Shown here: one piece after another, positions 1 to 8,828 of the stretch
How positions within the stretch are numbered: the first letter of the stretch is position 1
Layout of the letters: every line of letters starts with the position of its first letter
DNA from: an uncultured Desulfobacter sp.
GTDB taxonomy: Bacteria; Desulfobacterota; Desulfobacteria; Desulfobacterales; Desulfobacteraceae
DNA length: 64,000 bases
Assembly: GCF_963677125.1 (NCBI RefSeq)
Contig: NZ_OY781882.1
Span: 2,488,501 to 2,552,500 of the forward strand
Reading direction: 5' to 3'
Program-made: the position numbers and the translations under genes
The notes under the pieces: generated by a model
Database searches by the model: none
What the model saw: the letters and a program-made list of their open reading frames with translations, nothing else
What the model was told of the DNA's origin: nothing

Positions 1-258
1 GCCAAGGCGGTTATCGGCATGGGCGAAGCGGCAGGTCATGTCATGGAAACATTTGAAGGTGTTTGTCCCGCATATTCCTGCCGGGATATGGCCTGCGCCG
101 TAAACAAAGCTGTGTCCGTTGCAGACAAAGGCAATGTAGTGCTGTTATCTCCGGCCTGTGCAAGTTTTGACCTCTATGCCAATTACAAGGAACGGGGAAA
201 GGATTTTGCCCGCATTGTCAACCGGCTTGTTTCTGTTCAGGAGGTCTGCCATGGCTGA
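1..258 (+). CDS. murD: UDP-N-acetylmuramoylalanine--D-glutamate ligase MurD, C-terminal end (partial)
   Basis: Only the last 85 codons are in the window; the frame is open from base 1, so the gene starts upstream. The visible part is the C-terminal Mur-ligase domain with the MurD-typical stretch LSPACASFDLYANYKERG near the end. MurD adds D-glutamate to UDP-MurNAc-L-Ala in the cytoplasm during peptidoglycan precursor synthesis. The stop overlaps the ftsW start by 8 bases, which fits the usual dcw order murD-ftsW-murG and implies translational coupling. Identification rests on that motif plus gene order. Confidence 0.85.
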   Translation, partial: AKAVIGMGEAAGHVMETFEGVCPAYSCRDMACAVNKAVSVADKGNVVLLSPACASFDLYANYKERGKDFARIVNRLVSVQEVCHG

Positions 259-1405
259 TACCTTACATGCCGGCAAATACACCCCGGGCCGCCTCCATCC
301 TTTCTTCAAAGAAAAGACCATTCTATTTCCAGTACTTATCCTTACCTGCATCGGTTTGGCCATGGTCTATTCAGCTTCCTGCTCCATCTCCATGGATGAA
401 CATAATACCCTGTTCTACTACCTGAAACGCCAATCCATATTCTTGTTTGCAAGCCTATGTATCATGTATGTAACAGCCTCTTTTCCTTACAAATTATACA
501 AAAGCATGGCGTACATCATTTTGATTGCCGCCATCGGACTTCTGGTTGCCGTGCTTATCCCGTCTTTGGGCATTAAAGCCAATAATGCCCGGCGCTGGAT
601 TGATGTAGGGTTATTCGCATTCCAGCCCGCAGAATTTGCCAAGCTTGCCATGATTCTTTTCATGGCCTACTCCCTGTCTAAAAAACAGGAAATCGGAAAA
701 CTAAAAGACTTTTCCATTGGTGTTGTGCCCCATGCAATCGTGTTTGGCCTGATGGCTTTACTGATCCTGTGCCAGCCCGATTTCGGCACCATTGTGGTAT
801 TGGGCATGATCTGCTGGGGAATGATGTTCGTGGCAGGGGTACCTTTGCTTTATCTGCTCAGTCCCTTGCCTGTGATTATTCCCATTGTGGCATACTTTCT
901 GGTTTTTAAGGTGAGCTACCGGTTGGAGCGGATCATGGGATTTCTCAATCCCTGGGAAGATCCCCTGGGCATTGGATTCCAGCTCACCAATTCCCTTAAG
1001 GCCTTTGGATCAGGTGGTTTGTTCGGTAAAGGTGTTGGACTGTCCATGCAGAAAATGCATTTTCTGCCGGAACCCCATACAGATTTTATTTTCTCCATCA
1101 TCGGTGAGGAACTCGGCCTCATTGGGGTTATGGGCATCCTGGCGCTTTATGGACTGATCCTGCACACCGGCACCCGCATTGCCCGGCAGTCAGATACCTT
1201 TTTCGGGGCCGTAACCGCCACGGGCATCACGCTGTATCTAGGGCTTCAGGTCATCATCAATACGGGCGTGACATTAGGCGTACTGCCCACCAAGGGTTTG
1301 ACTCTGCCCTTTATTTCCTACGGCGGGACATCGTTGATCATTAATATGGCAGCCATGGGTATTTTAATGAACATAGGAGCGTCGGCAAATCATGTTAAAA
1401 AATAA
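251..1405 (+). CDS. ftsW: Septal peptidoglycan polymerase FtsW (SEDS family)
   Basis: This is a 384-residue polytopic membrane protein. FtsW polymerises lipid II into septal glycan strands together with a class B PBP. Signature elements are visible: FLPEPHTDFIFSIIGEELG, whose HTDF aspartate corresponds to the catalytic Asp of SEDS enzymes, and the late LPFISYGGTSL motif. A longer frame extends upstream to 158, but the ATG at 251 (MADTLHAG) is preferred because it overlaps the murD stop by 8 bases and gives the normal FtsW length. The 3' end overlaps murG by 14 bases, so expression is very likely coupled in one dcw operon. Confidence 0.93.
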   Translation: MADTLHAGKYTPGRLHPFFKEKTILFPVLILTCIGLAMVYSASCSISMDEHNTLFYYLKRQSIFLFASLCIMYVTASFPYKLYKSMAYIILIAAIGLLVAVLIPSLGIKANNARRWIDVGLFAFQPAEFAKLAMILFMAYSLSKKQEIGKLKDFSIGVVPHAIVFGLMALLILCQPDFGTIVVLGMICWGMMFVAGVPLLYLLSPLPVIIPIVAYFLVFKVSYRLERIMGFLNPWEDPLGIGFQLTNSLKAFGSGGLFGKGVGLSMQKMHFLPEPHTDFIFSIIGEELGLIGVMGILALYGLILHTGTRIARQSDTFFGAVTATGITLYLGLQVIINTGVTLGVLPTKGLTLPFISYGGTSLIINMAAMGILMNIGASANHVKK

Positions 1406-2528
1406 GCGTGTTATCATTGCCGGCGGAAAAACAGGGGGGCATCTCTTCCCGGGCATTGCCGTGGCCCAGGCACTAATGGAAAAAGACCCGGCCACAAAGA
1501 TATTGTTTGTAGGCACCAACGCCCCCTTTGAAACCGACACCCTTGACCGGTACGAATTTGCCCATAAGGCAATTATCTCCCGGCCCATCAAAGGGAAAAA
1601 TATTTTTGCAAAAGCATGGTCCGCCGCTCTTGTGGGGCTCAGCCTGGTCCAAGCCATGATAATCATTATTGGGTTCAGGGCCAATTTCATCCTGGGCGTG
1701 GGCGGATTTTCATCCTTTGCCCTGGTGCTTGCCGGGCGTATCCTTTTCAGGGACACGGCCATCCATGAGCAGAATGCCTTTCCCGGCATGACCAACCGCA
1801 TGCTGAGCAAAATCGCCCGGACCCGGTTTATCTCTTTTAAAGAGACAAAGGGCATGCCGGAAAACGACGCCACCTTTCTGGTTGGCAACCCGGTACGCCG
1901 TCCTTTAAGCAATGAAGCGGAAAACACCAACACGGATGACACTGTTCTCAAGCAGATAACCGAAGATGATTTTCTAATTCTTGTCACCGGAGGCAGCCAG
2001 GGCGCAGCCTCCATTAACAAGGCATTTATGGATGCCGTGGAATTGATGAAAGAGATAAGTTCGATTTTCATTATCCACCAGACTGGAAAAACCGCGGAAG
2101 CCGAAATTCGGCAATTTTATAATGCCGGAGATATCCGTCACAAAGCCGCAGCCTTTTTCTACGATATGCCGGCCATCCAGGACCGGGCAGACCTGGTCAT
2201 CAGCCGGGCAGGTGCAGGAACCGTGTCAGAGCTGTGCATCAAGGGCAAGCCCGCCATCCTGGTGCCCTACCCCTATGCGGCAGACGACCACCAGACCGCA
2301 AACGCAAAATTTCTGGCCGACCAGGGTGCCTGCATCATGATTGCGGACAAAGACCTGACCGGTCAAACTTTATTGGCAGCCATTGAGGCGCTGCAACACA
2401 ACACAACACAAAGAGCACAAATGGCAGGCACTATGAAAGCGCTTGCCATGCCCCACGGCGCAGACCTTATTGCCGACCATATTCTTGGGGCAACTGTTTC
2501 AAAAAGGAAAGAAAATGTACCAGCATGA
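1392..2528 (+). CDS. murG: Lipid II synthase MurG (GlcNAc transferase)
   Basis: This 378-residue GT28-family enzyme transfers GlcNAc from UDP-GlcNAc to lipid I on the inner face of the membrane. The N-terminal glycine-rich loop reads GGKTGGHLFPGIAVA, a Lys-containing variant of the usual GGTGGH loop. Further along are VTGGSQGA, SRAGAGTVSEL and PYPYAADDHQTANA, the C-domain nucleotide-sugar motifs. It starts inside the end of ftsW and overlaps murC by 14 bases. Length and motif order are normal for the family. Confidence 0.95.
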   Translation: MLKNKRVIIAGGKTGGHLFPGIAVAQALMEKDPATKILFVGTNAPFETDTLDRYEFAHKAIISRPIKGKNIFAKAWSAALVGLSLVQAMIIIIGFRANFILGVGGFSSFALVLAGRILFRDTAIHEQNAFPGMTNRMLSKIARTRFISFKETKGMPENDATFLVGNPVRRPLSNEAENTNTDDTVLKQITEDDFLILVTGGSQGAASINKAFMDAVELMKEISSIFIIHQTGKTAEAEIRQFYNAGDIRHKAAAFFYDMPAIQDRADLVISRAGAGTVSELCIKGKPAILVPYPYAADDHQTANAKFLADQGACIMIADKDLTGQTLLAAIEALQHNTTQRAQMAGTMKALAMPHGADLIADHILGATVSKRKENVPA

Positions 2529-3882
2529 TTATCACATACACTTTGTAGGCATCGGCGGCATCGGCATGAGCGGCATTGCCGAGTTGCTGTTAAACCTTGG
2601 CTACACCATATCCGGGTCTGATCTTAAGCTGTCCCACATCACCGACCGGCTCAAGGAAAAAGGCGCACAAATTTATAAAGGGCATGCCAAGGATAATATA
2701 AAAGGTGTCAATGTGGTGGTCACCTCATCGGCTATCTCCGCCCAAAACCCGGAAGTGATCCGGGCAAAAGAGCTGGGGTGCCCTATTATTCCGCGAGCGG
2801 AAATGCTGGCGGAACTGATGCGCATCAAATACGCCATTGCCGTGGCAGGTGCCCATGGCAAGACCTCCACCACCGCCATGATCTCCCAGATCCTCAACAC
2901 CGCAGGACTTGACCCCACGGTAATCATCGGCGGCCTGCTTCAGGGTCTGGATACCAATGCCCTGCATGGGTCCGGTGAATTTATTGTGGCCGAGGCAGAT
3001 GAAAGTGACGGATCATTTCTTAAATATTCTCCGTCCATTGCCACAGTGACCAACATCGACCTGGAGCATCTGGATTTTTACAAAGATATTGACGACATAA
3101 AAGATAAGTTTGTCCAGTTCATCAACTCGGTCCCCTTTTACGGTCTTGCCATTCTCTGCCTGGACAACCCCCATATCCAGGACATTCTGCCCAGGATCAC
3201 GGCACGGCACATCACCTACGGCATGACGGCACAGTCGGAACTGCAGGCACGGCACATCCGATTTGAACACGGCAAATCGTTGTTCAACGTATTCAAGGGG
3301 AAACAGGACTTAGGCCATATTCTGTTGAACATCGGGGGCCGGCACAATATCCTCAATGCCATGGCCGGCATTGCCACGGGCCTGGAGCTTAACATCCCAT
3401 TTGACACCATTAAAAAAGCATTGGAAGAGATCAAAGGCGTAAAACGCAGACTGGAGATCAAGGGAGAAGCCAAGGGTATCACGGTGATGGATGATTACGG
3501 ACATCACCCAACCGAGATCAAGGCCACCTTGACAGCGGTCAGGGACAGCTATCCGGACAAACGGCTGATTGTGGTCTTCCAACCCCACAGATACACAAGA
3601 ACACAGGCATTGTTCCAGGAGTTTACCCGGGCCTTTTACCAGTCCGACGTACTCTTGGTACTACCCATCTATGCGGCGTCCGAAGCCCCCATTGACGAGG
3701 TGGATTCAGAAAAACTTGTGTCAGGCATAAAAGCCCATGGGCACAAGGATGCCTGCTTTGCCCCGGATTTCACCCAGGCATTGTCCATGATCACCCATAA
3801 GGCAAAGCCCGGTGATATGGTACTCACATTAGGGGCAGGAGATGTATACACCCTTGGAGAAAAACTGGTGGAGATTTTGTAA
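2515..3882 (+). CDS. murC: UDP-N-acetylmuramate--L-alanine ligase MurC
   Basis: This 455-residue Mur ligase joins L-alanine to UDP-MurNAc with ATP. Three domains are recognisable: the N-terminal Rossmann-like UDP-binding part with GIGGIGMSGIAELL, the ATPase part with the P-loop GAHGKTSTTAM, and a C-terminal domain beginning around DDYGHHPTEI. The frame is open from 2443, but the ATG at 2515 (MYQHDYHIHFVG) is chosen because a purine-rich AGGAAAG ribosome site lies just before it and it matches family length. It overlaps murG by 14 bases and is followed 5 bases later by murB. Confidence 0.95.
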   Translation: MYQHDYHIHFVGIGGIGMSGIAELLLNLGYTISGSDLKLSHITDRLKEKGAQIYKGHAKDNIKGVNVVVTSSAISAQNPEVIRAKELGCPIIPRAEMLAELMRIKYAIAVAGAHGKTSTTAMISQILNTAGLDPTVIIGGLLQGLDTNALHGSGEFIVAEADESDGSFLKYSPSIATVTNIDLEHLDFYKDIDDIKDKFVQFINSVPFYGLAILCLDNPHIQDILPRITARHITYGMTAQSELQARHIRFEHGKSLFNVFKGKQDLGHILLNIGGRHNILNAMAGIATGLELNIPFDTIKKALEEIKGVKRRLEIKGEAKGITVMDDYGHHPTEIKATLTAVRDSYPDKRLIVVFQPHRYTRTQALFQEFTRAFYQSDVLLVLPIYAASEAPIDEVDSEKLVSGIKAHGHKDACFAPDFTQALSMITHKAKPGDMVLTLGAGDVYTLGEKLVEIL

Positions 3883-3887
3883 AAACC

Positions 3888-4826
3888 ATGGTTCTCAGCG
3901 ATAACATAAAAAACATGTTCGCTTCCTTTGCGCCGCAAACGCAAAAGGCCATGGACCGGTACACCAGTTTCAGGGTAGGTGGCCCGGCAGACATTCTGGT
4001 GCTGCCCCAAACCGTGGAGCAGGTGATCGCCCTTGCCAAAACCGCACACAGCGCCCAATTGCCGATTACGATTATCGGGGGCGGCACCAATGTGCTTATT
4101 TCGGACAAAGGCATCCGAGGGCTTGTAATGGTTCTTACCCGGCTGCAACAAAACATTGAGCAGACAGAACCTTCCATAGACACCGTCGACGCCTCACCGG
4201 AGCGGATCTATTTGACGGCACTTGCCGGAGAACCCCTTAACCGCCTTTGCAGATATGCGGCTGACGCCGGCTTGGCCGGTCTGGCGTGGGCAGCCGGAAT
4301 TCCGGGCACTATTGGCGGTGCCGTCATGATGAACGCCGGCTCCTTTGGCAGCGACATGAGCCGGGTTGTCACAGAAATTGAGGTATTGGACCTTAACACC
4401 TTCAAAACGATGGTTTTGCCGGTAAGCCGTCTTCAATTTTCCTACCGGAAACTTGCCCTTGAGAACAGCATTATACTTAAAATCACTATTAGGGTGTCCA
4501 GGGCGGACGCCGAAACCGTCAGAGATGAATTTAACCGCAACCTTAAGACAAAACAATCCACCCAGCCGGTGTCCCAGGCATCTGCCGGATGTTTTTTTCA
4601 AAACCCCCCGGGCGATAAACCAGCAGGCTTCCTCATTGAGCAAGCCGGCATGAAGCGTGCCCGGTGCAACGGGGCCATGGTATCTGATCTGCACGCCAAT
4701 TTCATTGTCAACCACGGCAACGCCTGCGCAAGCGACATTCTTTACCTGGCCGGCCAGGTAAAAAAAAGCGTATACGAGAAGTTCGGGATTAACCTTAAAG
4801 AAGAGGTGAAAACCATTGGCGACTAA
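3888..4826 (+). CDS. murB: UDP-N-acetylenolpyruvoylglucosamine reductase MurB (type II-like)
   Basis: This 312-residue FAD enzyme reduces UDP-GlcNAc-enolpyruvate to UDP-MurNAc with NADPH. The FAD-binding region shows TSFRVGGPADILVLP and IGGGTNVLISDKGIRG; the C-terminal catalytic domain shows FSYRK and the conserved HANFIVNHGNA stretch. The usual catalytic serine in the GSFFKNP-like motif is replaced by cysteine (SAGCFFQNP), a residue I believe occurs in several type II MurB lineages. The length and the lack of the type I insertion suggest type II. It overlaps ftsQ by 11 bases. Confidence 0.93.
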   Translation: MVLSDNIKNMFASFAPQTQKAMDRYTSFRVGGPADILVLPQTVEQVIALAKTAHSAQLPITIIGGGTNVLISDKGIRGLVMVLTRLQQNIEQTEPSIDTVDASPERIYLTALAGEPLNRLCRYAADAGLAGLAWAAGIPGTIGGAVMMNAGSFGSDMSRVVTEIEVLDLNTFKTMVLPVSRLQFSYRKLALENSIILKITIRVSRADAETVRDEFNRNLKTKQSTQPVSQASAGCFFQNPPGDKPAGFLIEQAGMKRARCNGAMVSDLHANFIVNHGNACASDILYLAGQVKKSVYEKFGINLKEEVKTIGD

Positions 4827-5715
4827 GAAAAATACCAAAAACCGGTACAAGGTGCAGGGCAAAAAGACCTGGAAATTTAAAACTTTTTTTAGCGGAAAAG
4901 CCCTTGGGGGAAAACTCTTTCTTGTTCTTTTTGTGGGTGCAATGAGTGTGGGTTGCATCTACATGCATGATGCGGTTCTCCAAAGCCCTCTATTTGATGT
5001 TAAAACCATTATGATTGACGGCCTTGACCGGGTAACCAGAGACGAAGTCCTGGCCCGGACAGGACTCGACAAACCCGGCAACATTTTTGAATTGCAGCCG
5101 GAAAAGCTTGAAAAAGAGCTGAAGGCCCATCCGTGGATTCGCATGGCCATGGTGAAACGAAAGCTTTTATCAACCATTTCCATTAAAATCGAAGAACAGG
5201 AACCCTTGGCCATCGTGAGTATTGAAAACCTGGCGGACATCGTCATCAACGCCCAGGGAGCGCCCTTTAAAGAATATGAACCAGCCAAGGATAATCTAAA
5301 GGCGTTGCCGGTGATCTCCGGGATGGATCTAAGCTTGTCCGACAACACGTATCTGTTTGAAGGAGATTTGTTCAATGCAGTGATGGAAGTCTTAAAAATC
5401 AGAGGATTTGGACAAATTCAGACGATCTTGGGAGACGAAAACACAGGCATACTCATCAATATATTAAACACATATCCTGATACAAGTTTCACAAAAAATG
5501 CCGAGGAGGGGGGGTCTGAAAACAACACCCTTATTCCGATAAAGCTCGGATTTGAAAAATTTGAAAAAAAACTTGCAAGGGCCAGGCAGATTCAGCGCTA
5601 TATGGAGACCAACTATCCGGATAAAACCATATCGGCCATAGATCTTTTTAGCCTGGAAAAGGTGTTTGTTACAACTGAAGATGCTGCCCAACATACAATA
5701 GCAAAGGGGGTTTAA
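4816..5715 (+). CDS. ftsQ: Cell division protein FtsQ (DivIB family)
   Basis: This 299-residue bitopic division protein has a basic cytoplasmic N terminus, one membrane segment at about residues 33-55, and a POTRA domain from about residue 60 (LFDVKTIMIDGLDRVTRDEV) followed by the beta domain. FtsQ links early FtsZ-ring proteins with the FtsLB/WI complex in the periplasm. Translation starts at TTG, within murB and about 8 bases after AAGAGGTG; no ATG gives a full-length protein. The ddl gene often found before ftsQ is absent here. ftsA follows after one base. Confidence 0.9.
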   Translation: MATKKNTKNRYKVQGKKTWKFKTFFSGKALGGKLFLVLFVGAMSVGCIYMHDAVLQSPLFDVKTIMIDGLDRVTRDEVLARTGLDKPGNIFELQPEKLEKELKAHPWIRMAMVKRKLLSTISIKIEEQEPLAIVSIENLADIVINAQGAPFKEYEPAKDNLKALPVISGMDLSLSDNTYLFEGDLFNAVMEVLKIRGFGQIQTILGDENTGILINILNTYPDTSFTKNAEEGGSENNTLIPIKLGFEKFEKKLARARQIQRYMETNYPDKTISAIDLFSLEKVFVTTEDAAQHTIAKGV

Positions 5716-5716
5716 C

Positions 5717-6943
5717 TTGCAGGGGAACGAAAAATTACTGGTGGGGCTTGACATCGGCACCACCAAAATCTGCGCAGTCGTGGGTGAGATGCTTGAAGAT
5801 GAGATTAATATCATCGGCGTGGGCTCTCACCCCTCCACAGGGCTTCGCAAGGGATCCGTGGTCAACATAGAGTCCACAGTGGATTCCATTAAAAAGGCTG
5901 TGGAGGAAGCCGAGTTAATGGCAGACTGCAATATATCTTCGGTGTATGTGGGCATCGCAGGCAACCACATCAAAGGATTTAACAGCCATGGCATCATTGC
6001 CATTAAAGGCCGCGAAATCACCGAAATGGATGTGGAACGAGTCATTGACGCGGCCAAGGCAGTTGCCATCCCCCCGGACAGGGAAATTCTTCATGTCATT
6101 TCACAAGAATTTATTGTGGATGAAATGACTTCCATTCAGAACCCCGTGGGTATGACTGCCGTGCGCCTGGAAGCCAAAATTCATATCATCACGGGTGCGG
6201 TATCTGCAGCGCGCAACATTGTCAAGTGCTGCCACAAGGCAGGGCTTGAGGTGTGCGACATTGCCCTTGAATCCCTGGCCTCGGGCTATGCCGTTCTCAC
6301 CAATGAAGAAAAAGAACTTGGCTGCATCCTGGCCGATATGGGCGGCGGAACCACGGACCTGGCGTTATTCAAAGACAACAACTTAAAATTTATTTACGAA
6401 CTTACCGTGGGCGGCCATAACCTGACCAACGATATTTCCGTTGGGCTTCGAACCCCCTTGCCCGAAGCGGAAAAGATTAAGAAAACACATGGGACTTGCA
6501 TCCCCCAACACGTCAAGGCCCATGATGTCATTGAGGTACCCGCGGTAGGCGGCAGAGCTCCCAAGCGTCTGCCCAAGGGTATTCTTGCGGAAATCCTGGA
6601 ACCCCGGGTAGAGGAGATCTTTACTCTGCTCAAGCAGGAGCTGTTTTCCAACGGACTTGAAAACAGCTTTCCCGCCGGCGTTATACTCACCGGCGGCAGC
6701 GTTGTCATGGATGGCATTGCTGAAATGGCCGAATCCGTTTTCAGCGTACCTGTGCGTATTGGTGAAGCCGACCGTATCGGCGGACTCAAGGATATTGTTA
6801 AAAATCCCGCGTACGCTACCGGCGTTGGGCTTGTAATTTTTGGATCAAAAACAAGCTGCGTCATCCAGGATGTCAAGTCTGATGCCGGCGGGCTTCAGAT
6901 GATTTTAAAGAAAATGAAACAATGGTTTAAAAATATTATTTAA
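5717..6943 (+). CDS. ftsA: Cell division protein FtsA (actin-like)
   Basis: This 408-residue actin-fold ATPase tethers FtsZ filaments to the inner membrane. It shows the phosphate-1 loop GLDIGTTKICAVVGEM at the N terminus, phosphate-2 ADMGGGTTDLALF near residue 210, and the adenosine loop LTGGSVVMDG near residue 320. The C-terminal end KKMKQWFKNII looks like the amphipathic membrane-targeting helix. The start is TTG behind AAAGGGGG, a second non-ATG start in a row after ftsQ, which may keep FtsA low relative to FtsZ. ftsZ begins 19 bases later. Confidence 0.95.
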   Translation: MQGNEKLLVGLDIGTTKICAVVGEMLEDEINIIGVGSHPSTGLRKGSVVNIESTVDSIKKAVEEAELMADCNISSVYVGIAGNHIKGFNSHGIIAIKGREITEMDVERVIDAAKAVAIPPDREILHVISQEFIVDEMTSIQNPVGMTAVRLEAKIHIITGAVSAARNIVKCCHKAGLEVCDIALESLASGYAVLTNEEKELGCILADMGGGTTDLALFKDNNLKFIYELTVGGHNLTNDISVGLRTPLPEAEKIKKTHGTCIPQHVKAHDVIEVPAVGGRAPKRLPKGILAEILEPRVEEIFTLLKQELFSNGLENSFPAGVILTGGSVVMDGIAEMAESVFSVPVRIGEADRIGGLKDIVKNPAYATGVGLVIFGSKTSCVIQDVKSDAGGLQMILKKMKQWFKNII

Positions 6944-6962
6944 ATCTTTACAGGAGGTGGAT

Positions 6963-8282
6963 ATGACTTTTTCTTATGTGGAAAACAACAACACAGCTAA
7001 AATTAAGGTCATCGGTGTCGGCGGGGCCGGTGGCAACGCAGTCAACAATATGATAGATGCCAAGCTTCAGGGTGTTAAATTTATTGTGGCCAACACAGAT
7101 GCCCAGGCCTTGGAACATTCCAGGGCAGAATCCAAAATCCAGATGGGTGTCCAGCTTACCGAAGGCCTTGGGGCTGGTGCGGATCCAAGCGTAGGCAGAG
7201 ATGCCGCTTTGGAGAGCATGGATGAACTGCGTGAATCACTTGCAGACAGCCACATGGTCTTCATCACCGCCGGATTTGGCGGAGGTACCGGTACAGGAGC
7301 CGCACCTGTGATTGCAGAAATATGCAAGGATCTTGGTATTCTCACCGTAGCTGTTGCCTCCAAACCCTTTTCATTTGAGGGCAAAAAACGGGAAAGAGCT
7401 GCCCTTGAGGGCCTGGAAAAACTCCAGGAAATTACAGACACCGTTATCACTATCCCTAACGACCGGCTGCGCGGCATAGCCGGCAAAGGGGCGCGTATGA
7501 AAGACATGTTCATTAAAGCCGATGAGATTTTGCATCACTCTGTTAAAGGCATCACAGACCTGATCATGATGCCCGGCCATGTCAACCTGGACTTTGCCGA
7601 CGTCAAAACCACCATGCAGAAAGCTGGCAAGGCGTTGATGGGTATTGGTATTGCCTCTGGAGAAAACCGGGCCACGGAAGCTGCCGAACGAGCAATTTCC
7701 CACCCACTGTTGGAAGATGTCTCTGTATCAGGCGCCAAAGGTGTGCTGATGAATATTACATCAAGTTCAGATCTGACCCTTGACGAAATGACCGAAGCCT
7801 GCGACCGCATTTATCAGGAAGTGGGTGACGATGCTGAAATCATCTGGGGCCAAACCTTTGACGAGGAACTCGGGGATGAAATCCGCATCACCGTTATTGC
7901 CACGGGTATCGGTATGGAAGAGCCGGCATATGCTGAGAATATGCACAGATTTGATCCCCAACCCGTCCAGGCCTATGGGCATCAGCCTCAGCAAACAACA
8001 GCGGCCGCCAACGGCACGTATGGGGTATACGGGGCACAGGCCTATGGGCAAAACACACCGAACATGGGTCAGACCGCACCTACCGGCCGCCAAGACCCCA
8101 TTGCCCGGGGCGTTATAAGAGACGCCACGGAAGAGGACATGGCCAATTGGGATGAACCGGTGCGGCGCGTGGCTCGCCATAAACGCGTGGTAGGAGATGA
8201 GAACCAGCCCCAGGATTACGGTACGGACTATGATAATGACGATCTTGAAATCCCAACTTTTTTAAGGCGTAAAGCCGATTAA
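6963..8282 (+). CDS. ftsZ: Cell division GTPase FtsZ
   Basis: This 439-residue tubulin homologue forms the Z ring. It shows the N-terminal GVGGAGGNAVNNM, the GTP-binding signature FGGGTGTGAAPVIAE and the T7 loop NLDFADVKTTM. A Gln/Pro/Gly-rich variable linker runs from about residue 325 to 425, followed by the conserved C-terminal tail DDLEIPTFLRRKAD that binds FtsA and other partners. A GTG at 6957 is in frame, but the ATG at 6963 sits 5 bases after a perfect AGGAGGT and is preferred. It is the last gene of the dcw run. A short CGGCC/GGCCG palindrome just after the stop has no T-run. Confidence 0.96.
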   Translation: MTFSYVENNNTAKIKVIGVGGAGGNAVNNMIDAKLQGVKFIVANTDAQALEHSRAESKIQMGVQLTEGLGAGADPSVGRDAALESMDELRESLADSHMVFITAGFGGGTGTGAAPVIAEICKDLGILTVAVASKPFSFEGKKRERAALEGLEKLQEITDTVITIPNDRLRGIAGKGARMKDMFIKADEILHHSVKGITDLIMMPGHVNLDFADVKTTMQKAGKALMGIGIASGENRATEAAERAISHPLLEDVSVSGAKGVLMNITSSSDLTLDEMTEACDRIYQEVGDDAEIIWGQTFDEELGDEIRITVIATGIGMEEPAYAENMHRFDPQPVQAYGHQPQQTTAAANGTYGVYGAQAYGQNTPNMGQTAPTGRQDPIARGVIRDATEEDMANWDEPVRRVARHKRVVGDENQPQDYGTDYDNDDLEIPTFLRRKAD

Positions 8283-8461
8283 CGGCCATGGGCCGACCTG
8301 ACATATCACCTGCCAGGCTTAGCCCACAACGAAACACAGAATTAACTTATTGATACTTTTATATAAATTAATGAAGGGCAAATAAAACCGATATAGGCCT
8401 TGGGTTTTGTAAAGGCCAAATAAACCATTTTTCATGCAAGACCAGTTTTAAAGAATGCGTT

Positions 8462-8544
8462 GGGGCAGCAGGCCTTCCCCTGCGGTCATCTGACCGACAC
8501 CACATCCACCCCCTGGTTCCGTCTGCAGGGGAAGTGCCTGTCCC
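8462..8544 (+). ncRNA. Candidate structured RNA: three-way junction in the helicase leader
   Basis: Seen in the sequence: 8469-8483 pairs with 8525-8540 in a 15-bp Watson-Crick stem with one bulged U at 8535. Inside it, 8484-8495 folds as GGUC-AUCU-GACC, and 8496-8502 pairs with 8514-8523 (GAC and ACCA against UGGU and GUC). The three helices abut without spacer, the geometry of a three-way junction. 8462-8465 can add four pairs with 8541-8544 across a 3-base bulge. It lies in a 546-bp gene-free stretch that ends in an intrinsic terminator directly before deaD. It could be the head of a cis-acting leader or a separate small RNA; no known family was recognised. Confidence 0.5.
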
Positions 8545-8789
8545 TCAATTCGAAACCTGCAGCATCTTTTGTTACCCCGCTTCAGTTCATATGGTTACCC
8601 AGCGAACCAGGCTTTAATATCGACTTTTTAAGGCTGATCAACGCCAATTCACAAAAATTGGGGAATCAGTGCGTACCTGCTATTAAAGACGATGACGTCG
8701 AATAACAAACGAATAAAACTTGCATTTTTTAAAAAATTCATATATTTAGTAACGTTCTATCGTGAATTTTAATTAATATTGATATACAG

Positions 8790-8812
8790 GGCTGGCTGCG
8801 CCGGCCTTTTTT
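8790..8812 (+). terminator. Intrinsic terminator/attenuator immediately upstream of deaD
   Basis: GGCTGG (8790-8795) pairs with CCGGCC (8801-8806) around the loop CTGCG and is followed by six T residues (8807-8812). It lies only 16 bases before the deaD ATG and directly in front of its AAGGA ribosome site. It therefore either ends transcripts from the 8283-8789 leader or acts as an attenuator for deaD. Confidence 0.65.
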
Positions 8813-8828
8813 GCTTTTAAGGAAAACC

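Noticed and set aside
1364..2071. 235-codon minus-strand frame
   Set aside because: It is antisense to murG and the end of ftsW; its composition reflects the opposite strand of conserved genes.
8462..8544. 6S, SRP or tmRNA identity for the deaD leader RNA
   Set aside because: There is no large central bubble of 6S, no SRP GGAA/AGCAG domain IV and no tRNA-like ends; only the fold itself is supported.
8460..8705. 81-codon plus-strand frame starting with TTG in the deaD leader
   Set aside because: It has no ribosome site and no recognisable protein features, and its first part coincides exactly with the three-way-junction fold, so RNA structure explains it better.
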